Notes: generated by a model not told the origin, from the sequence alone. 64,000 bases of DNA from Thermasporomyces sp040195635 (GCF_040195635.1 NZ_JBEFTX010000001.1:186001-250000); one strand, 5' to 3'; positions 54,657 through 63,331 are shown, counted from the stretch's first letter. Made by a program: numbers and translations.

Positions 54657-54901
54657 GACGTGGACTCCTTCTGGGACGCGGGCCTTCGAGTATGGCCGGC
54701 CCTGGGGTCACGTCACCAGGGGCGCCGGACGTAGGACAGTCCAACCGGGTAAGCGATCGACGGGTTCGAACGGGTTGTCGCCAATGCCTGATCCGATGCC
54801 GCCCGAGGCCAACGTTCTGAATGTCGGCCGGCCGACGACGCCACTCCTGGTGCTTCTTTCGCAAACAGGAGGAACCCGGCTCCGTCCACGTCAGGGACCG
54901 C

Positions 54902-55642
54902 TCAGCTGCCAGGCAGGTCTCCGCCGAAGGTGAGAACCCGACCGTCGCAGTCCCTGAGCTGGAACTCGCGCAGGCCGTAGTACCGGTCGTGCAGGTCCTG
55001 CAGGAAAGTCACGCGGGCCGCCTTCGCATAGGCGTACAACGCCTCGACGTCCTCGACCCAGAAGTACGCGTCGCAGGAGATCTTCTTGAACTCCTGGTTG
55101 GAGTGCACGCCGCTGCCGCGCTCCGTTGTCCGGCCCAGCATCACCCGCTGGCCGTCGCGGTGCAGGATCGCGAAGACGGGCTCACCGAGGCTCTCGTGCA
55201 TTCGGCCATGCGCGTGGTCCTCGCGGAGGTAGTCGCCGATCTGGAAACCCAGGTGGTCGCGGTACCACTCGGCGGTCCTCGCCACGTCGTCGACGAGGAA
55301 CATCGGTGCGATCCCGGTGAGCGTGCCCGGTGCGGTCGTAGTGGCCATCTTCTGTCTCCTCTCGGCGCGGGCGAGGTCGATCCCGGGCCGTGGCTCGTCC
55401 CCGAGTGGTCGGCCGGACCAGCGCCGCAGGGCTGCCCGGTCGGTGAGCTGCAGCTTCCCGACGATGTTCGCGACGTGGTACTTCACGGTGTCGACGCGAC
55501 ATCCGCGGATCTGGGCGATCTCGGCGTTACCTAGCCCTTCCCGGACCTTCAGCAGGACCGCCCACTCGGTGGGCGTCAGCACGTCAGGGTGCGGCGGGCG
55601 GCCACGTGGCCGGGGCTCCCGACGGTTGTCGCGTGCTGCCAT
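54902..55642 (-). CDS. LuxR-type HTH fused to a VOC (glyoxalase-like) domain
   Basis: 246 residues. HTH at about 20-75 (LTPTEWAVLLKVREGLGNAE, VDTVKYHVANIVGKL). A short linker is followed by a VOC domain from about residue 100 (IAPMFLVDDVARTAEWYRDH, HLGFQIGDYL, YAYAKAARVTFLQDL, LRDCDGRVLTFGG). VOC proteins bind small ligands or metals, so the fusion may be a ligand-responsive regulator. TAGGCT six bases before the ATG suggests a leaderless mRNA. AGGAG stands seven bases before an in-frame ATG at 55348, so the VOC domain (148 residues) may also be made alone. Confidence 0.85.
   Translation of the reverse strand: MAARDNRREPRPRGRPPHPDVLTPTEWAVLLKVREGLGNAEIAQIRGCRVDTVKYHVANIVGKLQLTDRAALRRWSGRPLGDEPRPGIDLARAERRQKMATTTAPGTLTGIAPMFLVDDVARTAEWYRDHLGFQIGDYLREDHAHGRMHESLGEPVFAILHRDGQRVMLGRTTERGSGVHSNQEFKKISCDAYFWVEDVEALYAYAKAARVTFLQDLHDRYYGLREFQLRDCDGRVLTFGGDLPGS
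55346..55360 (-). promoter_or_regulatory. Internal ribosome site at the LuxR/VOC junction
   Basis: AGGAG (55360-55356) lies seven bases upstream of the in-frame ATG 55348 in the linker between domains, inside a GAGAGGAG stretch. Confidence 0.65.
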
Positions 55643-55751
55643 GCCCGGAGCCTAGGTGGCCCGCCTGGGCAATTACCTCCCCCTCGACGCCCGCGGCATC
55701 CGAGGGCGCCTCCACGGGTCGTCGACCACGTCGGACCTACGACCACCCAGA

Positions 55752-56540
55752 ATGGTCGTCGTGGAGAGATCTGAGGTGCAGGACGGCGACGGCCTGGCTG
55801 ACCCGCGACCCATGCCGGCGTTCGAGGCCCCGGCGTTCGAGGCCCCGGTGTTCGAGGCCTTGGTGTTCGAGGCCTTGGTGTTCGACTTCGACGGGCTCAT
55901 CCTCGACACGGAGGTACCGGAGTTCCAGGCGTGGCAGGAGATCTTCGCCGCCCATGACGCCGTACTGGAGGTCGAGATCTGGGCGCAGTGCATCGGCAGC
56001 TCCGATCACGGTTGGGATCCGTACGCCCATCTCGCCGAACTGAGCGGCCGAAGCGTCGACCGGACAGCCATCCGTACCGCCAAGCGGGCCCGCGTCCACG
56101 AGCTGATTGCGGCCAACCCGATCCTGCCCGGCGTGGAGGCGTATCTCCGGGACGCGCGAGAACACGGCCTCAAGATCGGGTTGGCGTCCAGCTCACCGCT
56201 GAGCTGGGTCGACGGGCACCTGCGCCGGCTCGGCCTGACCGAGCACTTCGACACCATCAAGACGTCGGAGGACGTATGCAGGACCAAGCCAGACCCGGCG
56301 CTCTACCAGGTCGCCGTCGAGGCACTCGGCGTCGCGCCGGAGCGGGCGATCGCCCTGGAAGACTCCCCCAACGGCCTGGCGGCGGCGAGGGCGGCCGGAC
56401 TGTCCTGCGTCGTCGTCCCCAACGCGATGACCAGGCAGCTTCCCCTCCACGACGCCGACATGGTGCTGTCGTCATTGGCCGACATGCCGCTGGTCGAGCT
56501 GCTCCGCGGCGTTGATTCGTCGTCCCGGCGCGGGTTCTGA
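55752..56540 (+). CDS. HAD-superfamily phosphatase (beta-phosphoglucomutase-like)
   Basis: 262 residues from ATG 55752; GTG 55776 and ATG 55812 are alternatives. HAD motif I VFDFDGLILDTE (two catalytic Asp), cap domain of about 80 residues, motif II GLASSSPLSW, motif III with KPDPALYQVAVEALG, motif IV ALEDSPNGLAAARAAG. Phosphatase on a small sugar or nucleotide phosphate. Just before motif I the protein carries four five-residue repeats (FEAPA, FEAPV, FEALV, FEALV) from a 15-bp DNA repeat. Confidence 0.9.
   Translation: MVVVERSEVQDGDGLADPRPMPAFEAPAFEAPVFEALVFEALVFDFDGLILDTEVPEFQAWQEIFAAHDAVLEVEIWAQCIGSSDHGWDPYAHLAELSGRSVDRTAIRTAKRARVHELIAANPILPGVEAYLRDAREHGLKIGLASSSPLSWVDGHLRRLGLTEHFDTIKTSEDVCRTKPDPALYQVAVEALGVAPERAIALEDSPNGLAAARAAGLSCVVVPNAMTRQLPLHDADMVLSSLADMPLVELLRGVDSSSRRGF
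55819..55878 (+). repeat. 15-bp tandem repeat at the HAD N-terminus
   Basis: Four units of TTCGAGGCC followed by CCGGCG, CCGGTG, TTGGTG and TTGGTG. Each unit encodes Phe-Glu-Ala-(Pro/Leu)-(Ala/Val). It stays in frame and ends directly at VFDFDG, whose Val-Phe matches the unit, so the repeat may have grown from the motif itself by slippage. Confidence 0.85.
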
Positions 56541-56646
56541 GCTGTCGCCCGTCGACGAGCCAGCGTTCGGGTGAACGAGGGTGGCAGTGTCCAAGCGTTC
56601 CGACAGCGGAGCGTTGCGATGGCTCACAATGCTCACCCCATCGCGT

Positions 56647-56979
56647 TGGGTCGAGGGCATGCTTGCCGTGCGTCACGCCCGCTTCAAGTTCTTGGAGCAC
56701 GGCCGGGCCGTCGCTGAGGGGATGAATGTGTGGAGTGCCGGGGATATACACGCCTTGCTCAATGAGCGTTTTGATCTCATCGAGCAGACCTTGGTAGATG
56801 GAAGGCGCCGCGGTCGCCAATGCGCCTATGTGCAGTCCCTTGACCTGTACCTGGTGGGCGAAGACCAGGTCGTGGGTCGTGAGGCTGGCCTCTCCGGATG
56901 CCGAACCGAAGACGACGACGCGTCCGGTGAAGAGCTTGGTCATGGACAGGCTGGTCGCGAAGGCGTTCTCAGTCCGCAT
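56647..56979 (-). pseudogene. Remnant of a zinc-type quinone oxidoreductase/alcohol dehydrogenase
   Basis: Only the C-terminal third remains: GRVVVFGSASGEASLTTHDL, then a helix and ...GVTHGKHALDP matching the end of MDR family proteins. The catalytic and nucleotide-binding halves are absent. The frame continues past the expected end into unrelated residues. Base composition is lower in GC than the neighbours. Confidence 0.65.
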
Positions 56980-57104
56980 GCCAGGAACGTAGGAGCCTCA
57001 CACATGGGTGAAGGTCAAGTCGCGGTCATCACCCCCATAGAAACGGGTCTTGCGGCAGATAGAGCTCGCAACTCGGTTGAGCTCAGACGCTTCATGCTGG
57101 TTGA

Positions 57105-57614
57105 GTGTTCGACGTGGATTACCGCACTGAACGGTTGAGTTTGCACGCGATCGATGAGCTGGCGGCACGGCGCATCCACGATCGTGCACCCCAATCAGGC
57201 GACGCTTGGGCGGCCGACTACCCATTCGAAGGGGACTTGGCCGCCATCGGCAGCTTTCTGCGTGCTACCGAGCAGAACGGCGAGCAGCGTCCGTTCGGCT
57301 ACTACCAGATCAGGCGTCGGTCCGACGGTCTCGCTATTGGCGGCGTTGGCTTCAAGGGACCCCCCAATGGCGGAGTCGCTGAGATCGGCTACGGCCTGGT
57401 GCCCTCCGCCCGAGGACATGGCTACGCGACCGAAGCAGTAGCAGCCCTCGTGCAAATTGCCGCTGGTCTCGGCGTGACGACGATCCGCGCTGACACCGAT
57501 CTTGACAACGTTGCGTCCCAGCGGTCCCTCGAACACGCGGGCTTCTACCAGGTCGAAGCCGAATCCGAGCTGCGTTGCTACGAGGCCCGTATCAGCCACG
57601 TGCACACGTCGTAG
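57105..57614 (+). CDS. GNAT acetyltransferase (RimJ/RimL type)
   Basis: 169 residues from GTG 57105. Motif A with acetyl-CoA loop GYGLVPSARGHGYATEAVAA, followed by TDLDNVASQRSLEHAGFYQV, which is the usual C-terminal half of RimJ/RimL-like enzymes. It acetylates an amino group of a protein or small molecule; substrate unknown. The gene has somewhat lower GC, like the remnant beside it, suggesting recent arrival. Confidence 0.87.
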   Translation: MFDVDYRTERLSLHAIDELAARRIHDRAPQSGDAWAADYPFEGDLAAIGSFLRATEQNGEQRPFGYYQIRRRSDGLAIGGVGFKGPPNGGVAEIGYGLVPSARGHGYATEAVAALVQIAAGLGVTTIRADTDLDNVASQRSLEHAGFYQVEAESELRCYEARISHVHTS

Positions 57615-57629
57615 CGGCAGTACTGGTCG

Positions 57630-57833
57630 TCACAACGCTTCACAAGTGCCCCTGGAACGCTCGAACGTTCCAGGCTTGGGCTCTTCGGCTTGGGCGGTAG
57701 CCGGGGCAGGTGCTCTTCGGTGGGCAGCGTCCGCGGTCCAGCACTCCTCGACTGAGGCCATGTGCTTGATCAAGCCGGCCAGGGTCGTCTTCGACGGTGG
57801 ATGCCGTCGGCGCAGCATGCCGGTTCGTTTGAC
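57630..57833 (-). pseudogene. Possible remnant of a DUF664/DinB protein
   Basis: The segment PSKTTLAGLIKHMASVEECW resembles the central helix of DUF664 proteins, with the metal-ligand His in GLIKHM. It has no N-terminal helix, no later ligands and an Ala/Pro-rich tail. Low confidence. Confidence 0.4.
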
Positions 57834-57859
57834 AGTCGGCTCGCTCCGATGCCGGCCCT

Positions 57860-58414
57860 TCAGCCGCTGAACGTCACGTCCTTTGTTTCCGTGACTCCGG
57901 CAGTGCGGCCGGGCGCAGAGTGGTTCTGCCAATAGAGGTTCGTATGCGAGATGACCTTGTCCGGCGGTGGAGCACCCCACGGGCTCAGATCCTCCGTTGT
58001 GTGCGCGTCGCCGACGAGAGTGACGTCGTAGCCACGTACAAAGGCGCCGTGGATCGTAGACCGGATGCACTCGTCCGTCTGCGCTCCTGTCACGACCAGG
58101 CGTCCGACACCAGCCTTGGCCAGTACGTCCTCGAGGTCGGTGTCTTCGAAGGAATCGGCGAATGTCTTGTGCACCAACGGTTCTGGCTCCTGGCGCGTCA
58201 GCTCCGATACGTACGCCCAGGAGTCACTGCCCTTCCTCATCTGCTCGGAGGAGTGCTGAACCCACACGATGGCGACGCCCTCTTCGCGAGCCCGGTCGAC
58301 GAGTGTGCCGATGTTGGCGACGACGCTGTCGCGCTCGTACGCATCGGCCACCACGCCATTCTGGACGTCGATCACCATCAAAGCGGTGTTGGGTCGATCT
58401 GACAGGGTGGTCAT
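57860..58414 (-). CDS. Isochorismatase-family cysteine hydrolase
   Basis: 184 residues from ATG 58414, with AAGGAG six bases upstream. Catalytic Asp (ALMVIDVQNGVV), Lys (LVHKTFADSFED) and Cys (VTGAQTDECIRST) are all present, so it should be active on an amide or enol-ether substrate (nicotinamidase-like family). The C-terminal SHTNLYWQNH fits. Neighbours are two acetyltransferases; no pathway is apparent. Confidence 0.92.
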   Translation of the reverse strand: MTTLSDRPNTALMVIDVQNGVVADAYERDSVVANIGTLVDRAREEGVAIVWVQHSSEQMRKGSDSWAYVSELTRQEPEPLVHKTFADSFEDTDLEDVLAKAGVGRLVVTGAQTDECIRSTIHGAFVRGYDVTLVGDAHTTEDLSPWGAPPPDKVISHTNLYWQNHSAPGRTAGVTETKDVTFSG

Positions 58415-58511
58415 AGCGATCTCCTTGCTCGTCGAACGGGCTCTGGCCAGATGGATAACTGTGGGCGGATCCGGATGCTCGGGCCGGGGCCTGGTGTGGC
58501 CTCGACTGAGG

Positions 58512-59099
58512 TCAGGCGGGGTCGAGGACGCGGGTGACGATCCATGCGTGCTTGCCGACCTGGCGTACGCGCTGGAATCCGTTCTGCTCGAACAGCTCGA
58601 CCGTCGCGTTGAACAGGAACCGGCCATGCGCCGTGCGCCCGGTGGTCACCTCAGGGATCGCCTCGACGAGCCCTCCGCCTGCCCGTGCGATCTGGTCGAG
58701 CGCCCCTTCGAGGGCGGCCCGGGCGACGCCCTGCCGGCGGTGACGCTTGTCGACGTAGAAGCAGCTGATGCGCCAGTCTGGCCGCGGTGGTGGATCCTGC
58801 TCATACGCGCGCCGGTGACTGATTCCCGGCAGCTCCTCGAGGCTGCCGTAACGCGCCCAACCTTGGGCAACGCCTTCGGCATCGAAGACCAGCGCGGCAT
58901 GGGCTCGGCCCGTGCGTACGCGCTCCTCCTTCGCGGCGCGTTTGTCCAGGCCTTCCTGCGCGGCCTCGGGGTGGCCGCCCATGCACCAGCAGCCGCCGAA
59001 TACCCCACCGTTACGCTCGACCAACTCCGCGAAGGCATCCCATGTCGACGCATCGAGCGGGCGGACGGTGTATGGCTTGGCCGCCGTCCTGTCAGGCAT
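58512..59099 (-). CDS. GNAT acetyltransferase with Cys-rich N-terminus
   Basis: 195 residues from ATG 59099, with GAGG six bases upstream. An early GGVFGGCWCMGGHPE loop, then CFYVDKRHRRQGVARAALEG, which is the acetyl-CoA pyrophosphate loop (R-R-x-G-V-A). The GGCWCM motif is found in a branch of actinobacterial GNATs. Substrate unknown. Separated from isochorismatase by 97 bp on the same strand. Confidence 0.87.
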   Translation of the reverse strand: MPDRTAAKPYTVRPLDASTWDAFAELVERNGGVFGGCWCMGGHPEAAQEGLDKRAAKEERVRTGRAHAALVFDAEGVAQGWARYGSLEELPGISHRRAYEQDPPPRPDWRISCFYVDKRHRRQGVARAALEGALDQIARAGGGLVEAIPEVTTGRTAHGRFLFNATVELFEQNGFQRVRQVGKHAWIVTRVLDPA

Positions 59100-59381
59100 T
59101 CGGCACCTCATCCGAGGTCAGGCAGCGTTTCGCCGGGTGCGGCCGACGTCCGGCGCACTCGATCCTCGACGCCGCCGGTTCCCAGAAAGACCCTCCAACG
59201 TGTTCCACACCCACCACGACAACCATGTCCAGCCTCGATTCCCCATCCGCCCTCGCCGGTCACGAGATCCCTCGCCTGGCGCTTATCGCGTGTAGTTGAT
59301 CGTTTCGTGCCGCGACGCGTAGCCTGGCCGCGGAACTAATCCAGATATTTCGAGCAGTCACAGTAGCGGAGCAATCGAGAA
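59100..59381. other. 282-bp intergenic region without a gene
   Basis: Divergent promoter region between the GNAT gene and the ArsR-like regulator. The last 60 bp are AT-richer and should hold the regulator promoter. No hairpin or small ORF stands out. Confidence 0.5.
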
Positions 59382-59948
59382 ATGTCGATCAGTCAGCAGG
59401 TGCCGGACTACGAGCTCGACGACGTGCGCATCGTCACCTCCACACAGGAGCTCAAAGCCATGTTCGACTCCTTCCGCGGCACCCTGCTCGAACTACTGCT
59501 CGAGAGGGCGGCCTCGGTGCAAGAACTAGCCTCCGCGGTGAAGCGCCCAAAGAGCACGGTCGCCTATCACGTCGATCTGCTGGCCGAGGCCGGGATGCTC
59601 AAGGTTGTACGAACGCGCACGATCCGAGGGCGGGAGGAACGCTTCTACGGCAGAACCGCACGAGTCTTCTACGTCGGCCAGATCACGCCTGAACAGACCG
59701 AGCTGATCCCTAACCGAATGGCCGAGTGGGCAGCCGAAGCCGCGCCCGCTCACATCGACGACAATCTCCGCGCGATCAAGCGCTACGCCTGGATCGACGA
59801 CGCCGACGCCGAGGAGTTCTACCGCCGCGTCCTAGACCTGGTCAACGAGTTCGCGCAGTTGCCCAGACGAAATCCAGGCAAGGCCCACGCCTTCATGGTT
59901 GCGCTCTACCCGACCGAGCATCCCCGACTCCCGGAGCCCCAGAACTAA
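59382..59948 (+). CDS. ArsR-like winged-helix regulator
   Basis: 188 residues; ATG with GGAG upstream. A winged HTH at about 22-90 (LELLLERAASVQELASAVKR, STVAYHVDLLAEAGMLKVVR, ERFYGRTARVF) resembles the HTH_20 ArsR type. No metal cysteines are seen, so the ligand is not a classical ArsR metal. C-terminal helical domain probably dimerises. Confidence 0.88.
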   Translation: MSISQQVPDYELDDVRIVTSTQELKAMFDSFRGTLLELLLERAASVQELASAVKRPKSTVAYHVDLLAEAGMLKVVRTRTIRGREERFYGRTARVFYVGQITPEQTELIPNRMAEWAAEAAPAHIDDNLRAIKRYAWIDDADAEEFYRRVLDLVNEFAQLPRRNPGKAHAFMVALYPTEHPRLPEPQN

Positions 59949-60198
59949 CCGGGGCTGTGCGTATGGGATCGGCTGCGGTCGAAACGCTGCTCCTGCGCAG
60001 TACGGAAGTCGCTTGTTCTGATGCTGCCAGCGGTGTGGACGACAAGCTCGGCACGATTCCACGGCGGGCAGTTCGCCTGCCACTCGCAATCGCTCGGTTG
60101 ACGTGCTCGCCGTCGTCGAAGGTCTCACTGGCTGCCTTGAGCGGCTGTAGGCGTTCGGTGGCGATCCTCGTACGGACAGATCGAGTCAAGGATCTTCG

Positions 60199-60801
60199 CT
60201 ACGCCGATCCTTTCCTTGCAAGGGACTGCACCAGCATGACGAGGTCGTCCACGTTTTGGTCGAGCTCGTCGTGCCAGCGTTCGAGGGCTCCCCCGGCCGA
60301 CCGCATGTCAGGAACTCTCAATTCACCGGACGCGAGTGTGGGGTCCACGGCCCAGAAGGCATCAGTCGAAGCGGCTACGGCGTAACCGATCAAGGCCGTG
60401 CTGACCATGCGTTCGACGCGCGGCACGGCATCCGGCGGCACCTCAGCCTCGGCCAGCACCTCATACATCGACCGCATCACAGCAATCGCCTCATCGGCCT
60501 GGTAGGTGCGGGTGAGCACCATCGGGAAGACGGTCGGGTTGGCTTGGGCGGCATCGAGCAACCCGTGTCCGATCACCCGGAGGCGTTCTGGCCACGGGTT
60601 CTCCGGTCCAGGCAGTGCGACGGAGGCGAGGACGCGGCCCACCATGGCGTCGAGGAGTGCCTCCCGGCTAGGGACGTGCCGGTAGATCGCCATGGCCGAG
60701 GTACCCATCCGCTTGCCGATCAGCCGCATCGACAGGCTGTCAACGCCGACCTCTTCGGAGATGGCGATCGCAGCGTCGACGATCTCGTCGCGGCGGCTCA
60801 C
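60199..60801 (-). CDS. TetR-family repressor
   Basis: 200 residues from the GTG at 60801 (VSRRDEIVDAAIAISEEVGV), with GGAG five bases upstream; the longer frame starting at 60870 would begin inside the operator and is unlikely. HTH: SMRLIGKRMGTSAMAIYRHV. C-terminal TetR ligand domain follows. Divergent from an MFS exporter with two 15-bp operators between them, the standard TetR-exporter layout. Confidence 0.92.
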   Translation of the reverse strand: MSRRDEIVDAAIAISEEVGVDSLSMRLIGKRMGTSAMAIYRHVPSREALLDAMVGRVLASVALPGPENPWPERLRVIGHGLLDAAQANPTVFPMVLTRTYQADEAIAVMRSMYEVLAEAEVPPDAVPRVERMVSTALIGYAVAASTDAFWAVDPTLASGELRVPDMRSAGGALERWHDELDQNVDDLVMLVQSLARKGSA

Positions 60802-60855
60802 TGGCACTCCGCCTGACGGCGCATTCCACGGTTCGGCTTCACGCGACTCCCGCAC

Positions 60856-60886
60856 GTTTACACCGTACACGTTTACGCCGTAAACT
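60856..60886. promoter_or_regulatory. Two abutting TetR operators over the MFS promoter
   Basis: GTTTACGCCGTAAAC (60871-60885) is a perfect palindrome. GTTTACACCGTACAC (60856-60870) is a near copy directly beside it, giving a 15-bp period. For the MFS gene the -35 is TTTACA (60857-60862), spacer 18, -10 TAAACT (60881-60886), six bases before GTG 60893. Repressor binding would cover both boxes. Confidence 0.88.
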
Positions 60887-60892
60887 TCCTAC

Positions 60893-62104
60893 GTGACGGT
60901 AACGCGACCTCGCCGACGTGCTCCCCTGGCCGCCCTTATGGGCGCCAATCTTGTCTCCACCGTCGGCGGAGCGATGAGTCTGGTCGCCCTCCCATGGTTT
61001 GTCTTCCAGACCACCGGTGACACGGCGCTCACCGGCATCGCGGCCACGTGCGAGTTTCTCGCGGTCGCGGCAGCGTCGCTGTTCGCCGGGTCGGCCATCC
61101 GGCATCTCGGCCCGCGCGGTACCCGCGTCATCTCCGACGTTGTCGCCGGCCTCGCAGTCCTCGCCGTTCCTGTGTTGCACGTGACCACCGGGATCGCCTA
61201 CCCCCTCCTCCTGGTCCTGGTCGCGGTCAACGGCCTCCTTCGCACCCCCGCCGTCGCCGCCAGCATGGTCATGCTCGCGCAGACGGCACGCCTGGCAGAG
61301 ACGACGACCGAGACTGTCAGCGGACCGTATCTCGCCTCCCTCGAGCTCGCGAAGGTGATCGGGGTACCCCTCGCCGGCGCCACCATCGCCCTGGTGGGCG
61401 CTCCGTGGGCTCTCGTCGTCGATGCCGCGACCTTCCTCGTCTCCGGTCTGGCCATCCAGCTGTTCCTGCCAGCCGAACGCCAACCCCACCAGGACCACCG
61501 ACCGTCACTGCTATCAGCAGCCCAGGTGTTGCGGGCAGACCGCGTTCTCGTGCGGCTGATCACGATCATGCTCGCGCTCGCCGTCGCCATGTCCGGTTGG
61601 AATAGCGTCCTCGCCCCCGTCTATGGGCAGACAGTCCTCCACAGCGCGCCCCAGCTCGCGGCCATCCTCACCGCGAGCGGAATCGGCGCGATCGCCGGTT
61701 CCTCACTCGCAGGCATCCTGGGGCCCCGCCTCGACCGACGGTTGCTGATGGCGACCGCTGTCCTGCTCGCACTCGTGCCACCGTTCGTCCTCATCGCGTC
61801 CCACGCACCGATGCCCGCCGTGGTCGGCGCGATGCTCACGGCCGGCTTCGGCTCCGGACTCTTCTCGGCCACCTTCATCACCGTCGAGTACGAGCGCATC
61901 CCGCCCGCCGACCAAGGCCACGTGTTCGGCCTCGTTGGCGGGATCGGAACTGCCGGAATTGCCGTCGGCCCACTGCTGGCCGGCGCCCTCCTCACAGTGG
62001 CACCACTGAGCGTCGGCGCGGTAGCAATCGCCACAGTCGGCGCAACCGCGGCGGCCGCACTCGCCCTGACCCCAGGTCTGCGCAGGCCACCACCGCTCCA
62101 ATGA
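60893..62104 (+). CDS. MFS exporter controlled by the adjacent TetR
   Basis: 403 residues from GTG 60893, apparently leaderless. About twelve membrane helices, with AALMGANLVSTVGGAMSLVA at the start and an MFS_3/EntS-like pattern (FAGSAIRHLGPRGTRVISDV, GPYLASLELAKVIGVPLAGA). The family exports drugs or siderophores. The TetR repressor probably senses the exported compound. Confidence 0.92.
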   Translation: MTVTRPRRRAPLAALMGANLVSTVGGAMSLVALPWFVFQTTGDTALTGIAATCEFLAVAAASLFAGSAIRHLGPRGTRVISDVVAGLAVLAVPVLHVTTGIAYPLLLVLVAVNGLLRTPAVAASMVMLAQTARLAETTTETVSGPYLASLELAKVIGVPLAGATIALVGAPWALVVDAATFLVSGLAIQLFLPAERQPHQDHRPSLLSAAQVLRADRVLVRLITIMLALAVAMSGWNSVLAPVYGQTVLHSAPQLAAILTASGIGAIAGSSLAGILGPRLDRRLLMATAVLLALVPPFVLIASHAPMPAVVGAMLTAGFGSGLFSATFITVEYERIPPADQGHVFGLVGGIGTAGIAVGPLLAGALLTVAPLSVGAVAIATVGATAAAALALTPGLRRPPPLQ

Positions 62105-62259
62105 CAGATCCGCACTCCGCTTCGGCGAGGAAGTCAGCGACCAGTCGCCACCCCTTATCAACCAGCGTCCACGACCACCAGCACGGCCCTCACCGCCCAG
62201 GTGCTGCCCGGAATCGGCGACAGCTCAGTGCTCCGGCGCGGACGTTGAGGGTGCGGAGG

Positions 62260-62787
62260 CTACGAAAACCCCAAGTCGAGGCAGCCAAACGGGACCGCCT
62301 CCAGCCACAGGTCGAGCAGCTGGCTGTCGCCGACGATCGCTATTCCGTTGCGACGAACAGGTAGGCGTCGGTAGCAGACAAGGAGGATCGGCCACAGGTC
62401 CCCGCACCGAGACCACAGCCGCCTTCGCACGACCACGATGCCCTGTGATGACGTCGCCGGTGAGATCGATCGTCCACTCCGCGGACTTCTCTGGTGTGGT
62501 GTCGTGGCATGGAAGTGCAGGTTGCGGCCGGGGTCGATCTCGAAAATCACCAGCATCGCAGTGAGCTGCATCCACTCGTCGATAGCGTCGACCGCCAGGT
62601 CGGGATCGACCGTGTAGGTCATACCGAGCGCAAGGGCGGCGTCGGCGCGGTGGATGAGCGTCTGTGCCTCGGCCGAGCGATGGGCGCCACCAAGATGCCG
62701 AACTAACTGGCCGACATTCCAGTCTGCGCAGCTGGGCACCTGGACGGTCATGTCCGCGCCTTTGATGTCGGACCGCAGTAGGTCGGG
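62260..62787 (-). pseudogene. Frameshifted mycothiol-type maleylpyruvate isomerase/DinB gene
   Basis: Homology jumps between frames. Frame 1 gives LLRSDIKGADMTVQVPSCAD to FEIDPGRNLHFHATTP. From about 62.49 kb the continuation is in another frame (EKSAEWTIDLTGDVITG, AKAAVVSVRGPVADPP). At about 62.38 kb it returns to frame 1 (GIAIVGDSQLLDLWLEAVPFG). A stop lies 12 codons before the first Met in frame 1 and the usual N-terminus is missing. At least two indels, so the gene is broken, unless the assembly is wrong. Confidence 0.8.
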
Positions 62788-62868
62788 TCACCACCGACGG
62801 TCCAACGCCCGACGGCGGCGGCGAGATCGTGTCCTCTGCGCACACCGACGACATGGCGTCCTTGCCTG

Positions 62869-63219
62869 TCAGCTCTGCGCGTCGAGGGTCTGGCGCAGGC
62901 TCGCCGCCATCCCGGCTGAATCGTGGTCCCGTCCGACACCTTCCACGAAGATGACGTCACCGTCGAGGTGCCGGGTCCGCAGCGGCTTGATCTCCTGATA
63001 GGCGGAGGATTCGTACCAGCTGCGCACGGCCATCATGTCGGGGAACTCGATGATGATCACATCGCCGGCCCAGCTGCCCTCCCGAACGTCCACCGGCCCT
63101 CCGTGCACGAGGAACCGCCCACCGAACGGATCCAGAGTCCCCTGGATTCGTTCGAGATAGGTCAACACCTCCACATGCACCGGCGCCTTGCGGAGGCGGG
63201 CGACCGCGTACGCCGTCAT
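62869..63219 (-). CDS. DUF1330 family protein
   Basis: 116 residues; ATG with GAAGGAAG upstream. Ferredoxin-like dimeric alpha/beta barrel of the DUF1330 family: AYAVARLRKAPVHVEVLTYL, GRFLVHGGPVDVREG, VIIIEFPDMMAVRSWYESSA. Function unknown. Divergent from an XRE regulator whose candidate operator (63315-63331) lies in the shared gap, so the regulator may control it. Confidence 0.93.
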   Translation of the reverse strand: MTAYAVARLRKAPVHVEVLTYLERIQGTLDPFGGRFLVHGGPVDVREGSWAGDVIIIEFPDMMAVRSWYESSAYQEIKPLRTRHLDGDVIFVEGVGRDHDSAGMAASLRQTLDAQS

Positions 63220-63314
63220 GGTTTCTTCCTTCGTCGAATACTTGTGAACGATGCTCAGCGCCGAGCGGGCGTGACCTTGCGAGACGAGCTTCGGCGAATC
63301 GGGGCGTCGTGTCG

Positions 63315-63331
63315 ATTACCTCCCAGGTAGT
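63315..63331. promoter_or_regulatory. Palindrome in the DUF1330-XRE gap
   Basis: ATTACCTCCCAGGTAGT has a perfect TACCT-CCC-AGGTA core and one mismatch in the outer pairs. Centred about 45 bp upstream of the XRE start. Confidence 0.6.

Noticed and set aside
52134..54734. 866-codon frame antisense to the GH3 gene
   Set aside because: Shadow of a complete GH3 enzyme with intact catalytic motifs.
59893..60189. Minus-strand frame between the ArsR and TetR genes
   Set aside because: Part of it (TFDDGEHVNRA) looks protein-like, but no family is recognised and it overlaps the ArsR gene end; may be a decayed fragment.
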